Positions 38,641 to 46,862 of a DNA stretch of 64,000 bases are shown here, piece by piece (position 1 is the first letter of the stretch; each line of letters starts with the position of its first letter). The DNA is taken from NCBI RefSeq assembly GCF_024707525.1, contig NZ_CP062231.1, positions 1,178,001-1,242,000 on the forward strand, given 5' to 3'. A model generated the notes under the pieces. It ran no database searches. It saw nothing but the letters and a program-made list of their open reading frames with translations, and had not been told where the DNA came from. Made by a program: the position numbers and the translations under genes. This DNA is from Rhizobium sp. TH2. Lineage in GTDB: Bacteria; Pseudomonadota; Alphaproteobacteria; Rhizobiales; Rhizobiaceae.

Positions 38641-39447
38641 GTGACTTGGGGATTTGAACGAGGCCGTGTCTACAATCGTCGTCGTGATATTCACGCACGC
38701 TTTGCAGGTCAGCAGCAAGGTGGGATCATCACTCCTGCGGCACATCAATTGGTCATCATCATCACTGGTGAAGAGGGGCTTGCCAATGGCTACGCTGATC
38801 GTCTTCGGCCCGATGGCGTGTTTGAATATTTTGGCGAAGGTCAGATAGGGGACATGCAATTTGTCCGCGGAAATGCCGCTGTCCGAGATCACTGGCTCAA
38901 CGGGCGAGATTTGCTGCTTTTTCGCAAAATGCCCGAGGGTCTGCGATTTGAGGGCGTCATGGTTTATGGCGATTATCACTTTAGGCAGGCTCCGGATCGA
39001 AACGGAGATCTGCGGCGCGCGATAGTGTTCGAACTGCGCCCATTGGAAGCGGTCGAAGAAGCTGTTGAGGAGGCCGAACAGCCGCCGCTGAGGGACCTTG
39101 CCGAACTTCGTGCACTCGCAATTCAGGCGTCTAGAATTGAGCCTGGTCGGGCCGTGATGCTCCGCGAGATCAGTGTCGTGGAGCGTAGCAGGCGCGTCCG
39201 CGATTATGTTGTCGCGCGTGCACAGGGTGATTGCGAAGGATGCAGGCAGCCCGCACCATTTCAAACTGCGAGAGGCACGCCATACCTGGAACCTCATCAT
39301 ATCCGAAGGTTGAGCGACGGCGGCCCTGATGATCCGCGCTACGTGATTGCCCTTTGCCCGAACTGCCATCGGCGGGTGCATTTCGGTCGAGACGGCACGG
39401 ATTACAATGCGGACCTGCTTGAGCGCATGCGGGTTATCGAGCCTTAA
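38641..39447 (+). CDS. SRA-like/HNH modification-dependent endonuclease
   Basis: A 268-residue nuclease on the strand opposite the phage genes. The N-terminal ~130 residues match the SRA-like domain of ScoMcrA-type enzymes (GRVYNRRRDIHARFAGQQQG, FEYFGEGQIGDMQFVRGN). The C-terminal HNH has CEGC, EPHHIRRLSDGG and CPNCHRRVH. Such type IV restriction enzymes cut DNA carrying modified bases. It begins with GTG at 38641 after an AAGGGGG ribosome site. It splits the head operon in two and ends 14 bases from the small HNH gene. Likely cargo that restricts competing phages. Confidence 0.8.
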   Translation: MTWGFERGRVYNRRRDIHARFAGQQQGGIITPAAHQLVIIITGEEGLANGYADRLRPDGVFEYFGEGQIGDMQFVRGNAAVRDHWLNGRDLLLFRKMPEGLRFEGVMVYGDYHFRQAPDRNGDLRRAIVFELRPLEAVEEAVEEAEQPPLRDLAELRALAIQASRIEPGRAVMLREISVVERSRRVRDYVVARAQGDCEGCRQPAPFQTARGTPYLEPHHIRRLSDGGPDDPRYVIALCPNCHRRVHFGRDGTDYNADLLERMRVIEP

Positions 39448-39461
39448 CACACGGCGAGAAC

Positions 39462-39806
39462 TCATAGCACGCGCTCCTGCCGCTGCTTCACGCGGCTATG
39501 GCAAGGCGTGCAAAGCGATTGCCAGTTGGTGCGGTCCCAAAACAGGCGATCATCGCCACGGTGGGGAATCCTGTGGTCAACGACGCGAGCGGGCTTGCCG
39601 CATCCGAGCATGGCACAGTGCGGGTGCAAATCGAGGTACGCGATCCGTGCCTTGCGCCATTCATGGTCATAACCACGGTCACGCGGTGAAGGCCGGCGTG
39701 CGTCATGGCGTGCATTACGGGCGCGGGTTGCCACGCGCTGGCACTGACAGAGAGTGCTATGCGGAACGATCTTGCCACAGATGCAAAGGCGCGGCGGGCG
39801 GGTCAT
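39462..39806 (-). CDS. Phage HNH endonuclease
   Basis: A 114-residue HNH protein. Cys ligands (LCICGK, CAMLGCGK, LCTPCHSRVKQR), the DHRIPHRGDDRLFWD core and NWQSLC define the family that assists terminase in many HK97-like phages. In those phages the gene is usually next to terS; here four structural genes and the SRA-HNH gene intervene. It overlaps the upstream gene by four bases. Confidence 0.85.
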   Translation of the reverse strand: MTRPPRLCICGKIVPHSTLCQCQRVATRARNARHDARRPSPRDRGYDHEWRKARIAYLDLHPHCAMLGCGKPARVVDHRIPHRGDDRLFWDRTNWQSLCTPCHSRVKQRQERVL

Positions 39807-40426
39807 ACGCCACCTGCGATCTTAGCCTTGAGTGCTGCCAGGCCGGCGCGATCGAAGGCGGGGTCATAGCCAAGCTCATGAATCTGCTCGAGGCGTTCGG
39901 CGGTGTAATTGTCGTTAGGCTGTTCGGCCTGGTCGTCGGCGCTGCCGTGAATGATCTTGAGCATGGCGATGTGGCCGGTGAACGCCTCATTGATTTCGAT
40001 AGGGGTCGCACGCCAGGCGGCGTCAGGCGTCCAGCCGAGACAGCCGGCAGCGGTGCGGTAAAGCTCGCGATAGACTTCCTGCCAGGTCATCGGCTTGCCG
40101 GTCGAGGGCTTGCTGCCCTGGTCGGCCTGGGGGATGAAAGCGCGGCAGATATCGGCGACGGGCGCGCGGACTGCTGCGATGAAACGGGTAAGGGGTTCGG
40201 TCGAGAATGCCTCGAGGAAAGCGGCGGCTTCCTGGCGATCGGTCGCGGTGATCATGATCACGTCGCGGACGGTGCCATAGTGGAATTCATCGACTTGGCG
40301 AAAGAGCCGATCGAAACCATAGTTGCGCTCGAGGTCGGATGCGGCCCGCAATGACGCACGCAACCGGACGCGGCGGGAAGGACCGCGTTCAAGGCTGATT
40401 TTATCATGGGCGGGCCGCAAGCTCAT
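39803..40426 (-). CDS. Tail-assembly-chaperone-like protein (GTA-type)
   Basis: A 207-residue protein. The N-terminal part (VRLRASLRAASDLERNYGFD) is like gene-transfer-agent gp10-type proteins. The C-terminal part (TWQEVYRELYRTAAGCLGWT, then PDAAWRATPIEINEAF) resembles the small TAC family next to tape measures in GTAs. This assignment is by pattern only. It follows the capsid gene, sharing its last base, and precedes HNH. Confidence 0.55.
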   Translation of the reverse strand: MSLRPAHDKISLERGPSRRVRLRASLRAASDLERNYGFDRLFRQVDEFHYGTVRDVIMITATDRQEAAAFLEAFSTEPLTRFIAAVRAPVADICRAFIPQADQGSKPSTGKPMTWQEVYRELYRTAAGCLGWTPDAAWRATPIEINEAFTGHIAMLKIIHGSADDQAEQPNDNYTAERLEQIHELGYDPAFDRAGLAALKAKIAGGV

Positions 40427-41982
40427 TACGCGGCAACCTTCAGCTTGATAAAGCGGTCGGGGTGCGACACGTCCGCACCGACGCGGCGGTAAGCGGTGAA
40501 CTTCACCTGGCCGGTGTCGGAAAGCGTATAGGGGTCGCGAAGAACCGAAAGGCCGATGCGATCAACGATGCGATAGCCCTGGAGATCACCGAACATGATC
40601 GGGAAGGCGTTCGCGGCAACGTCGGGCATATCGATGGCTTCCACGATCGGACGGCCGAGCAAGGTTGCCGGTGCGCCCTGGGTAATCGGGTCGAGCATGA
40701 TGAAACGGCCGGTGCCATCCTTGAGCGTGCGAAGTGCGCCGAGGGTGTTGCGGTTCATGATCCAGACGCCGTTCTGTGCGATGACGGACGGCAGCTTGTG
40801 GAACATGGCGATGATGGTCGCGGCCGGGTCGGTGCCGAGCGTGGCGGCGTTGCCGGTCTTGATTTCGGTGATGCCGGTAGCTGCCAGAAGGCCCTTCGGC
40901 TTGCCGGTGCCATCGCCAGTCACGAAGGCGAGGCCTTCAGTCTTGGCGAAGCTTTCACCGAAGTCGGCGACAAGTTCGCCTTCAAGGCCGTAGGCGTTGT
41001 CTTCAAGAAGCTGGCGGGAGACAGGCACGAAACAGGAAAGCTCGTGCGGGGTGAAAGTCGCCTGTTCGAAGGTCATGCCGGATTCGGTGCGAGCGGCGAT
41101 TTCCGATACCCAGGTCGCGGCCGTGCCGGTGAGCTTGCGCGGATACTTGACTTCCGGTGCCGTGATCGACGTGACCTTGGCATACTGCCGGATCGGCGAC
41201 ATTTCCACGATCTTCTTCAGGATTTCATTGCCGAGGGCTTCGGGTGCGAGGTAGCCGCCATTGGCGTCAACGGACACCGTGAGCGCCTTGACTTCGTCGG
41301 CGCTGAGACGTTCGATGCCACGACGAATGAAGCCGACGAATGCCTTCTGTTCGGTGCCGTTGTCATTGTCGGCGAGCGGCTGGTTATTGTTGGCGGCGAG
41401 CGGACGATTGGCCTTTGCTTCGACCTTGTCGAGTCGTGCCTTCAGGGCCTTCAGTTCGTCGGCGCTGATAACCGGGTCACTCTTCGTTTCCGGTTCATTC
41501 TTGATATCTTCGTTTTCCATGTTGCTTTCCTCAATTAGAGATTTGACTTCGGTGACGCGCGCGGACGGATGCATCGGGCGACGGCAGAGCGAAATTTCGG
41601 TGATGGTGAGATCAGTCAGGACGCGCCCGCCTTCGGGGCGCGCCTTGTATTCGTGAAGGCGATATCCGATCGAGAGACCGGACATGATGCCGCTGCGAAG
41701 GCGCTGGCGTGCCGCGCGAGCGGGTGCCACGCCTTCCACGAACAAGCTGCCTTTGACTTCAAGGCCCTTGTCGGTGACTTCCATAGATTCCCAGACGCCT
41801 ACGACTTCGCGCTGTTCGTGCTCGAGGATCATTGCGACCTTGGGCGCGAACCTGAAGGCGGTCGGCTCGATCAGGTCGCCGGTGCTGTCGGGCGAGCCGA
41901 ACGGCCAGGCGATGCCCGTGACGGTGCCGGCGTCATCGATCGACACGTCGGCCTTGATCTCGAGGTTCTCGACTTCGGTCAT
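40426..41982 (-). CDS. Prohead protease-major capsid protein fusion (HK97 type)
   Basis: A 518-residue polyprotein. Residues ~1-150 form the HK97 prohead protease (MILEHEQREVVGVWE with the catalytic His; SGLSIGYR with the catalytic Ser). Residues ~160-230 form a charged scaffold-like delta region rich in Lys/Asn/Gln. The rest is the HK97-fold capsid (AFVGFIRRGIERLSADEVKA, PEVKYPRKLTGTAATWVSE, GDGTGKPKGLLAA). Residue 155 is a Met preceded by GAGGAAAG, so a capsid-only product may also be made (see 41518-41532). Overlaps both neighbours. Confidence 0.9.
   Translation of the reverse strand: MTEVENLEIKADVSIDDAGTVTGIAWPFGSPDSTGDLIEPTAFRFAPKVAMILEHEQREVVGVWESMEVTDKGLEVKGSLFVEGVAPARAARQRLRSGIMSGLSIGYRLHEYKARPEGGRVLTDLTITEISLCRRPMHPSARVTEVKSLIEESNMENEDIKNEPETKSDPVISADELKALKARLDKVEAKANRPLAANNNQPLADNDNGTEQKAFVGFIRRGIERLSADEVKALTVSVDANGGYLAPEALGNEILKKIVEMSPIRQYAKVTSITAPEVKYPRKLTGTAATWVSEIAARTESGMTFEQATFTPHELSCFVPVSRQLLEDNAYGLEGELVADFGESFAKTEGLAFVTGDGTGKPKGLLAATGITEIKTGNAATLGTDPAATIIAMFHKLPSVIAQNGVWIMNRNTLGALRTLKDGTGRFIMLDPITQGAPATLLGRPIVEAIDMPDVAANAFPIMFGDLQGYRIVDRIGLSVLRDPYTLSDTGQVKFTAYRRVGADVSHPDRFIKLKVAA
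41518..41532 (-). promoter_or_regulatory. Internal ribosome site inside the protease-capsid gene
   Basis: On the minus strand GAGGAAAGCAACATG places a Shine-Dalgarno-like GAGGAAAG just before the in-frame Met155, exactly at the protease/delta-domain border. Initiation here would give a ~364-residue capsid precursor without protease, as in phages that produce both from one gene. Confidence 0.5.
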
Positions 41983-42293
41983 GCCGCCACCTCTTCGGGC
42001 TTGCCGGTCCAGCGTGCGTCGATGATGTCGAAGGCGAGCGGGAAGGTCTCATCAATCACGCGGTTCTTCGCGTAGGTATCGACCAGGCGCTGTGCGACAG
42101 CCGGCGACGTGCCGCCACCGATGAGACCAAGCCGGATGAGTTCGACCATATGTTCGAAACTCCATTCGGCGCGGCTCATGCGTAAATAGAAGCCGGCGAT
42201 GCCCAGGCCGGTCTTGTTCTCGAGTTCAAGAATCATGTCGTCGGTGAGCGCGAAGGTGTAGGTCGCGTCACCGAAATAGGCGGTGTGCTTCAT
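41979..42293 (-). CDS. GTA-gp10-family protein (tail assembly chaperone-like)
   Basis: A 104-residue protein matching the gene transfer agent gp10 family: ALTDDMILELENKTGLGIAG, IRLGLIGGGTSPAVAQRLVD and TYAKNRVIDETFPLAFDI. In gene transfer agents and related phages it acts with the tail assembly chaperones. Its place between portal and protease, away from the tape measure, is unusual. Four-base overlaps on both sides. Confidence 0.75.
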   Translation of the reverse strand: MKHTAYFGDATYTFALTDDMILELENKTGLGIAGFYLRMSRAEWSFEHMVELIRLGLIGGGTSPAVAQRLVDTYAKNRVIDETFPLAFDIIDARWTGKPEEVAA

Positions 42294-43504
42294 TCGTCTT
42301 CCTTGGAAGGTTCGATCGCGGGCGCTGCCGGCGTCGTGGTGATGTGAGGATTTGAAAGGCTGTTGCCGTCCGGGTGCGGCTGCATATTGAGCATGCCGCG
42401 CACTTCGTTGCCGGTCATCGCGCCCATACTGCGATACTGGCCGAGCGCGGTTGCCTTCTTGCTGAAGTCGGTCGTGAGAAGGTCGTCGGTGACGAATTCG
42501 ATGTAGAACAGTTCGCGCTCTTCCGGCGTGAGCAACACGCGGGCGTAGGCCCAGGCCCAGGCAGTGAGCCAGGGCTTGAGGGTGATGGTGTAGAACTGGC
42601 GGGCCATCTCTTCGGTGTTCGACCAGGTGCCGCGCGTTAGCTCAAAGAGCATGGTCGGCGGGACGCGGAAGAGCCTAGCGATCTCACGGATTTGCTCGAG
42701 GCGGTTCTCGGCGAACTGAGAGTCGGCGAGCGTGGCAGAAAGCTGCTGATAGCCCATTTCCTCATCGAGAATGGCAGTGCCGCCGGCATTACTGCCGGCA
42801 TGGGTGTTGAACCAACTTGCGGCTAGCTTCTTCTTCGCGTCGGCATCGAGCGACTTCTTCGCGGTGATGACACCGGACGGCCGGCCACCGTTGGCGAAGA
42901 GGCTGGCGATGTGACGTTCGAAGGCGATCGAAAGTGCGATGGCTTCACGGCCCAGGACGATCGGCGAGACACCGCCGAACGGCTGGATATGAAGTATGTC
43001 GGTGTATTCGTAGCGGACCTGGCCGCGATCGACGGACACAAGGTAGTAGGGCGTGCCGTCGTCTTCCTGGTTATACTGGACCTTACCAGGCTCAAGCCGG
43101 TGAAGCTCGAGCGGCCGGCCATCGGATGCGCGGGACACGAGCGCGTAGCCATTGCTCTGCATGAGCGCGTCGATGGTGAGATCGACGCGAAGCTGCGAAG
43201 CGCTGGTCCAGTCGTTGGCCTCGTCATGGACGAGCTTGTAGGCGGGGTGTTCGCGGGCGGTCGCCTTCGTGTCGCGCTGATAGACCTTCGCCGGCAACGA
43301 GCCGATAGTGTCAGAGATCAGCGAGATCGCACAAGCAACGGCAGGAACGCGGATAGCGCCATTGACGCCAACTTCAATATTGGACGCGGTGGGCACTATG
43401 CCGAAGAGAGCACCGATACCAGGATCGGCGAGAGATACAGACTTCTGTTCTACGCCATAGCCAAAGGCCTTCTTGGCAATATTCGATATGGCAGTAAAAG
43501 GCAT
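42290..43504 (-). CDS. HK97-family phage portal protein
   Basis: A 404-residue portal subunit; twelve would form the DNA channel at the capsid vertex. Family landmarks include VPAVACAISLISDTIGSLPA, the HPAYKLVHDEAN region, FGGVSPIVLGREAIALSIAF, FRVPPTMLFELTRGTWSNTE and the C-terminal MTGNEVRGMLNMQPHPDG. First gene of the overlapping head block. Confidence 0.92.
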   Translation of the reverse strand: MPFTAISNIAKKAFGYGVEQKSVSLADPGIGALFGIVPTASNIEVGVNGAIRVPAVACAISLISDTIGSLPAKVYQRDTKATAREHPAYKLVHDEANDWTSASQLRVDLTIDALMQSNGYALVSRASDGRPLELHRLEPGKVQYNQEDDGTPYYLVSVDRGQVRYEYTDILHIQPFGGVSPIVLGREAIALSIAFERHIASLFANGGRPSGVITAKKSLDADAKKKLAASWFNTHAGSNAGGTAILDEEMGYQQLSATLADSQFAENRLEQIREIARLFRVPPTMLFELTRGTWSNTEEMARQFYTITLKPWLTAWAWAYARVLLTPEERELFYIEFVTDDLLTTDFSKKATALGQYRSMGAMTGNEVRGMLNMQPHPDGNSLSNPHITTTPAAPAIEPSKEDE

Positions 43505-43588
43505 TCATCTGCTTCCCGTTTAACTTGGAAACAGAGTCTCACATTAGGAAGCTCTTGTGAATCCCTATAGTGATTATTTTCCTATCTT

Positions 43589-44125
43589 TTAGGCATTTAT
43601 TCCATTTCTTTGAGCGAGCATCACTGCCTCATAGAGCTTGCGCACCGTATTTTCGTTCGCAATGTCGTTTGGCACAAAGCTGTGCTTCCACTCATCGTCC
43701 CATTTATACGCCGTCGATGTGCGACGATCGAGATACGACGTCCTCAATTTTGCATCTTCGCCAATGCCCGAGTAGTGATCAAAAAGCTCCTCCATGAACT
43801 CCTGATACCTGTCGAAAACATCGGGTTCCAGGAGATACTTGTTCACGTATATCTTTTGATCTAGCGAACGCTTTGTATCAATTATCTGTTGCGGTGTGTG
43901 TCTCTGCCAGTCGCCGACCCACGTATAATAGCATAGTAGCTTGTTTAGAAGCGGCGAAACTTCATCATATATTTGGATGCGCTTCTCTGTTATTTTCCGA
44001 TTTGCCCATTGCCCCTGCTCGATATCCTTCAGGCGTTTGCTGAGCTTCCACCCTAGAATGCCGACGACTATCGGCGTGGCAGCTTGCACTACCAGTTTGG
44101 CTATCTCAAATCCCATCGGTTCCAT
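43589..44125 (-). CDS. Hypothetical membrane-anchored protein
   Basis: A 178-residue protein with a single N-terminal helix (IAKLVVQAATPIVVGILGWK) and a helical cytosolic domain rich in Tyr, Asp and Glu (YQEFMEELFDHYSGIGED). GGGGGAATCAA precedes the ATG. It is more AT-rich than the head genes, like the membrane proteins at the other end of the element. No family recognised. Confidence 0.6.
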   Translation of the reverse strand: MEPMGFEIAKLVVQAATPIVVGILGWKLSKRLKDIEQGQWANRKITEKRIQIYDEVSPLLNKLLCYYTWVGDWQRHTPQQIIDTKRSLDQKIYVNKYLLEPDVFDRYQEFMEELFDHYSGIGEDAKLRTSYLDRRTSTAYKWDDEWKHSFVPNDIANENTVRKLYEAVMLAQRNGINA

Positions 44126-44152
44126 TTGATTCCCCCGCTGCGGGAGATCAAA

Positions 44153-45946
44153 CTACAATACACGCAAATGCTCAAGCCGAAGTTCGGGATAGGCGATCGC
44201 GTTGACCAATTCTACGCGCTGATCGAGCATGCCCTGGGGTAGATTGCCATAGCGGCCGGTCATCGTGCTTTTCGAGTGGCCTAGAATGAAGCCGAAGTTC
44301 TCGTCCAGATAGCCGGCGCGCCTAAGTGCATCGACGGCACCATGCCGGAAGCTGTAGAGGGAAAGGCCGCGCCCTTCCTTCATGCCAAGCCTGGTGAGGT
44401 AGCGGCCGAATTCCCTCGAGAAATCGGCAATCATCTGGCCGCGCGAATTGCGGACGGCGTCGGGAAACAGTCGAGCCTCGCCGCTTTCCTTCACCTGGGA
44501 GTGATACTTGAGCAAGCCGAGCTTCACCAGTTCGGGATGGATCGGGACGACGCGCATAGATCCGCCTGTCTTCACGCTCTTGTCGCCGCCTCCCTCTTCG
44601 GTGATGTGCATGATCCAATGGCCGCGATCCTGGCGAACATCGGCGACGTTCATCTGGGCAATCTCTGCCGGCCGCGCGCCTGAGAAAAGCATGATCAACG
44701 GCACCCAATAGCGGTGATCGCGGATCGTGACATTGCCAGGCTTGGCGATGTTGCGCCATTCGTCGGCGCTCTGAGCGCCCGTGAAGAGCGGCGACTTGAA
44801 GAGCACGTTCAACTGATCGGACGTGAAGGGCAGGGTGCTTGCGTCCTTCTTTTTCGCCATGCTCATATCTGCGGTCGGGTTGATGTCGAGGTAGCCGTGA
44901 GCAACGAGCCAATTGCAGAATGCGCCCAGGCTCGAGAGGTAGCGATTGACGGTGCGTGGAGTGAGCACCGGCTTGCCTACCTTTTCGTTGTGCTTGACGA
45001 TCTGCGCAATCTTCATGCCGGTGAATGCTTTCGTCTCTGTCGCCTTCACCGGGTAGCGGATCAAGAGCGCCTTCCATTCGCGGACGGCCTTCTTGTCGAT
45101 GCGATGCACCGGGCAAGTGCTGCCTACGAGATCGACAAAGGTGCCAATGTCGCGGCGTGCCTGTTTGAGGGTGTCGGCCGTGATGCCCTTGGGGTTCTCC
45201 CGCTCATAGGCCGCGAAGAGTTCCATGATGGTTTCGCCGGGTGCTGCCGTTTCGCGTGCCGTGCCGATGGCGGGCTTCACGATCGGGTCGGTCGGCGCGC
45301 CGGTGTAGTCGCCATGATCACGCTCAAAGGTGCGCTCAAGAGCCTGGATTTCGGCGCGCATCATGCGCCTGGCGGTGTCGCCGCGATCGGGCGAGATCGG
45401 CTCGATCAAGAGCTTGTTCGTTTCGATGTAGTCTTCGACCTCATGCGAGATCAGCGCCGGCTCGCCTTCGACCAGGTGCTTGCGCAGAGCATCGAGCTTG
45501 GCGACACGGGCGGCGGTGTCGAGCGCGCGCCGGTTAGTCAACATCTGGACTTCGAGGCCGGCGTCGAGTAGCGCCAGCGGGTCGCGGATATTGAGCTTCC
45601 GGGCCTGAATATCTTCGACTGCGCGTTCGGTCGCGGCGTCGATATCGGCCTGGGTCGGCATTGTCTGCCGGCGCTGTTCGTCACGCTCGAGGGTCGCAGT
45701 GTAGTGCTGCCAGGTCGCGTGTGCCTTGTCGTCTGGCGTCATGACGCGGCGGGCGCGCATATCATCGAACTGGCGGTTCCAGGCTTCCACGACGGGCCAC
45801 AAGAGTCGCTTCGCCTCGTTCTCGTCTTTGGTGCCGAGCGCCTTCACAAGCTCGTTCTTGCCGGTGATGTCTACGAGATCGAGCGGCACGCGGATGCGGG
45901 CATAGTAGCTTGCGCCGCGCCTGAGAAGGTAGCTTAAACGTGCCAT
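44153..45946 (-). CDS. int: Site-specific tyrosine recombinase (integrase)
   Basis: A 597-residue phage integrase. The N-terminal ~100 residues (LLRRGASYYARIRVPLDLVD, then LVKALGTKDENEAKR) are a DUF6538-type arm-binding region; a core-binding SAM-like domain sits at ~260-370. The catalytic domain shows the first Arg in FSGARPAEIAQMNV, HxxR in YSFRHGAVDALRRAG, the late His in GHSKSTMTGRYG and the Tyr nucleophile in the same segment. It reads away from attR, which is 119 bases upstream of its start. It should catalyse integration into tRNA-Gln. Confidence 0.9.
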   Translation of the reverse strand: MARLSYLLRRGASYYARIRVPLDLVDITGKNELVKALGTKDENEAKRLLWPVVEAWNRQFDDMRARRVMTPDDKAHATWQHYTATLERDEQRRQTMPTQADIDAATERAVEDIQARKLNIRDPLALLDAGLEVQMLTNRRALDTAARVAKLDALRKHLVEGEPALISHEVEDYIETNKLLIEPISPDRGDTARRMMRAEIQALERTFERDHGDYTGAPTDPIVKPAIGTARETAAPGETIMELFAAYERENPKGITADTLKQARRDIGTFVDLVGSTCPVHRIDKKAVREWKALLIRYPVKATETKAFTGMKIAQIVKHNEKVGKPVLTPRTVNRYLSSLGAFCNWLVAHGYLDINPTADMSMAKKKDASTLPFTSDQLNVLFKSPLFTGAQSADEWRNIAKPGNVTIRDHRYWVPLIMLFSGARPAEIAQMNVADVRQDRGHWIMHITEEGGGDKSVKTGGSMRVVPIHPELVKLGLLKYHSQVKESGEARLFPDAVRNSRGQMIADFSREFGRYLTRLGMKEGRGLSLYSFRHGAVDALRRAGYLDENFGFILGHSKSTMTGRYGNLPQGMLDQRVELVNAIAYPELRLEHLRVL

Positions 45947-46064
45947 GACTGCCCCATGTGGAAGGTCTGTGTGTTACAGTCATGTGTTACAAGTTCGTTC
46001 GGAATAAGTCAACAATAGCAATTACATGAACGATTTCATCAGTCTAGAAAAAGTTGGATTTTGT

Positions 46065-46081
46065 TCCAGGCGCCCCAGCCA
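46065..46081 (+). repeat. attR core
   Basis: An exact direct copy of the last 17 bases of tRNA-Gln (TCCAGGCGCCCCAGCCA), with no tRNA body upstream. It marks the right boundary of the integrated element, next to the integrase. Confidence 0.9.
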
Positions 46082-46237
46082 GTTCTATATTTATCAATAT
46101 TATCAATACGATAAGAATCTTTACAAGCGAGCAACCGGAATAGCTTTCCGGCGAGCCTCGCCGTGGATAATTTCCCGATCCACAGGTTGTGATGGCATGC
46201 TATCAACCCCCACTAACAATGAATGGTGCATAGCTAT

Positions 46238-46720
46238 ATGAGTCGCCTGGACAATTTCATTATTCGTATGCAGGCGCAACGCGATGTTCTGAATCACATC
46301 GCGGATAACGGCTGGGTTCCAATAGATGGCCTTGTTCTGGAAGTGGGCCTGGGAAACGGGCGGACATACGACCACCTTCGCGAGAAGTTTACCGCGCAAA
46401 GAATAGTCGTATTCGATCGGTCGGCACACACGCATCCAGCGTCAGCTCCTTCGGAGGAAGACATGGTTCTCGGTGAGATCAGCGAAACCATCAAGCAATT
46501 TGCTGGAGCGGGCGCTGCGCTTGCGCATGTCGATATAGGCACGTTTTTTGCCGATATCGATGCTTTGACGCTGGCCTGGCTTCCGCAGTCAATTGTTGCT
46601 GTGCTTGCTCCAGGCGGTCTTGCCGCCAGTGGCCTTCCGTTGGAGCATCCTATGCTTGAACCGCTGCCACTCCCTTCGGGGGTGAATCACGGACATTGCT
46701 ATCTCTATCGCAGAGTATAG
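46238..46720 (+). CDS. Class I SAM-dependent methyltransferase-like protein
   Basis: About 160 residues. The SAM-binding motif I is LVLEVGLGNGRTYDHLRE, followed by an acidic strand end (IVVFDRSAH) and ALAHVDIGTFFADID. The C-terminal strand is short, so this is a minimal Rossmann methyltransferase; the acceptor is unknown. ATG 46238 is chosen over GTG/ATG five codons earlier without a decisive ribosome site. It is the first host gene after attR. Confidence 0.65.
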   Translation: MSRLDNFIIRMQAQRDVLNHIADNGWVPIDGLVLEVGLGNGRTYDHLREKFTAQRIVVFDRSAHTHPASAPSEEDMVLGEISETIKQFAGAGAALAHVDIGTFFADIDALTLAWLPQSIVAVLAPGGLAASGLPLEHPMLEPLPLPSGVNHGHCYLYRRV

Positions 46721-46862
46721 TGGGGCGTGTTGCAAAGTTGCCCGCAGAACGCGTCTAGCTAGGGCCGACCTCGATCCTCGTGCTTCGTTAGCCTCTCGCG
46801 AAACGCTGCCCGCCCAGGACTTCCCATCGTGGCGTGCTTTTTATCCTGTTGAGGATCTTAGG

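Larger units (their letters stand above)
27846..46081. mobile_element. Integrated phage-like element (candidate capsid-encoding satellite)
   Basis: An 18.2-kb insertion at tRNA-Gln with 17-bp att repeats and a tyrosine integrase next to the right end. From right to left it carries integrase, membrane protein, portal, TAC-like, protease-capsid fusion, second TAC-like, HNH, an opposite-strand SRA-HNH nuclease, connector, gp10-like, DUF3168, adaptor, TerS, TerL, tape measure, a repeat array, and small accessory genes. I see no major tail protein, baseplate, fibre, lysis, repressor, primase or excisionase. Either a reduced prophage or a phage satellite with its own capsids. Confidence 0.85.

Noticed and set aside
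38500..39465. 321-codon minus-strand frame opposite the SRA-HNH gene
   Set aside because: The plus-strand frame has recognisable SRA-like and HNH motifs; the minus frame has none.
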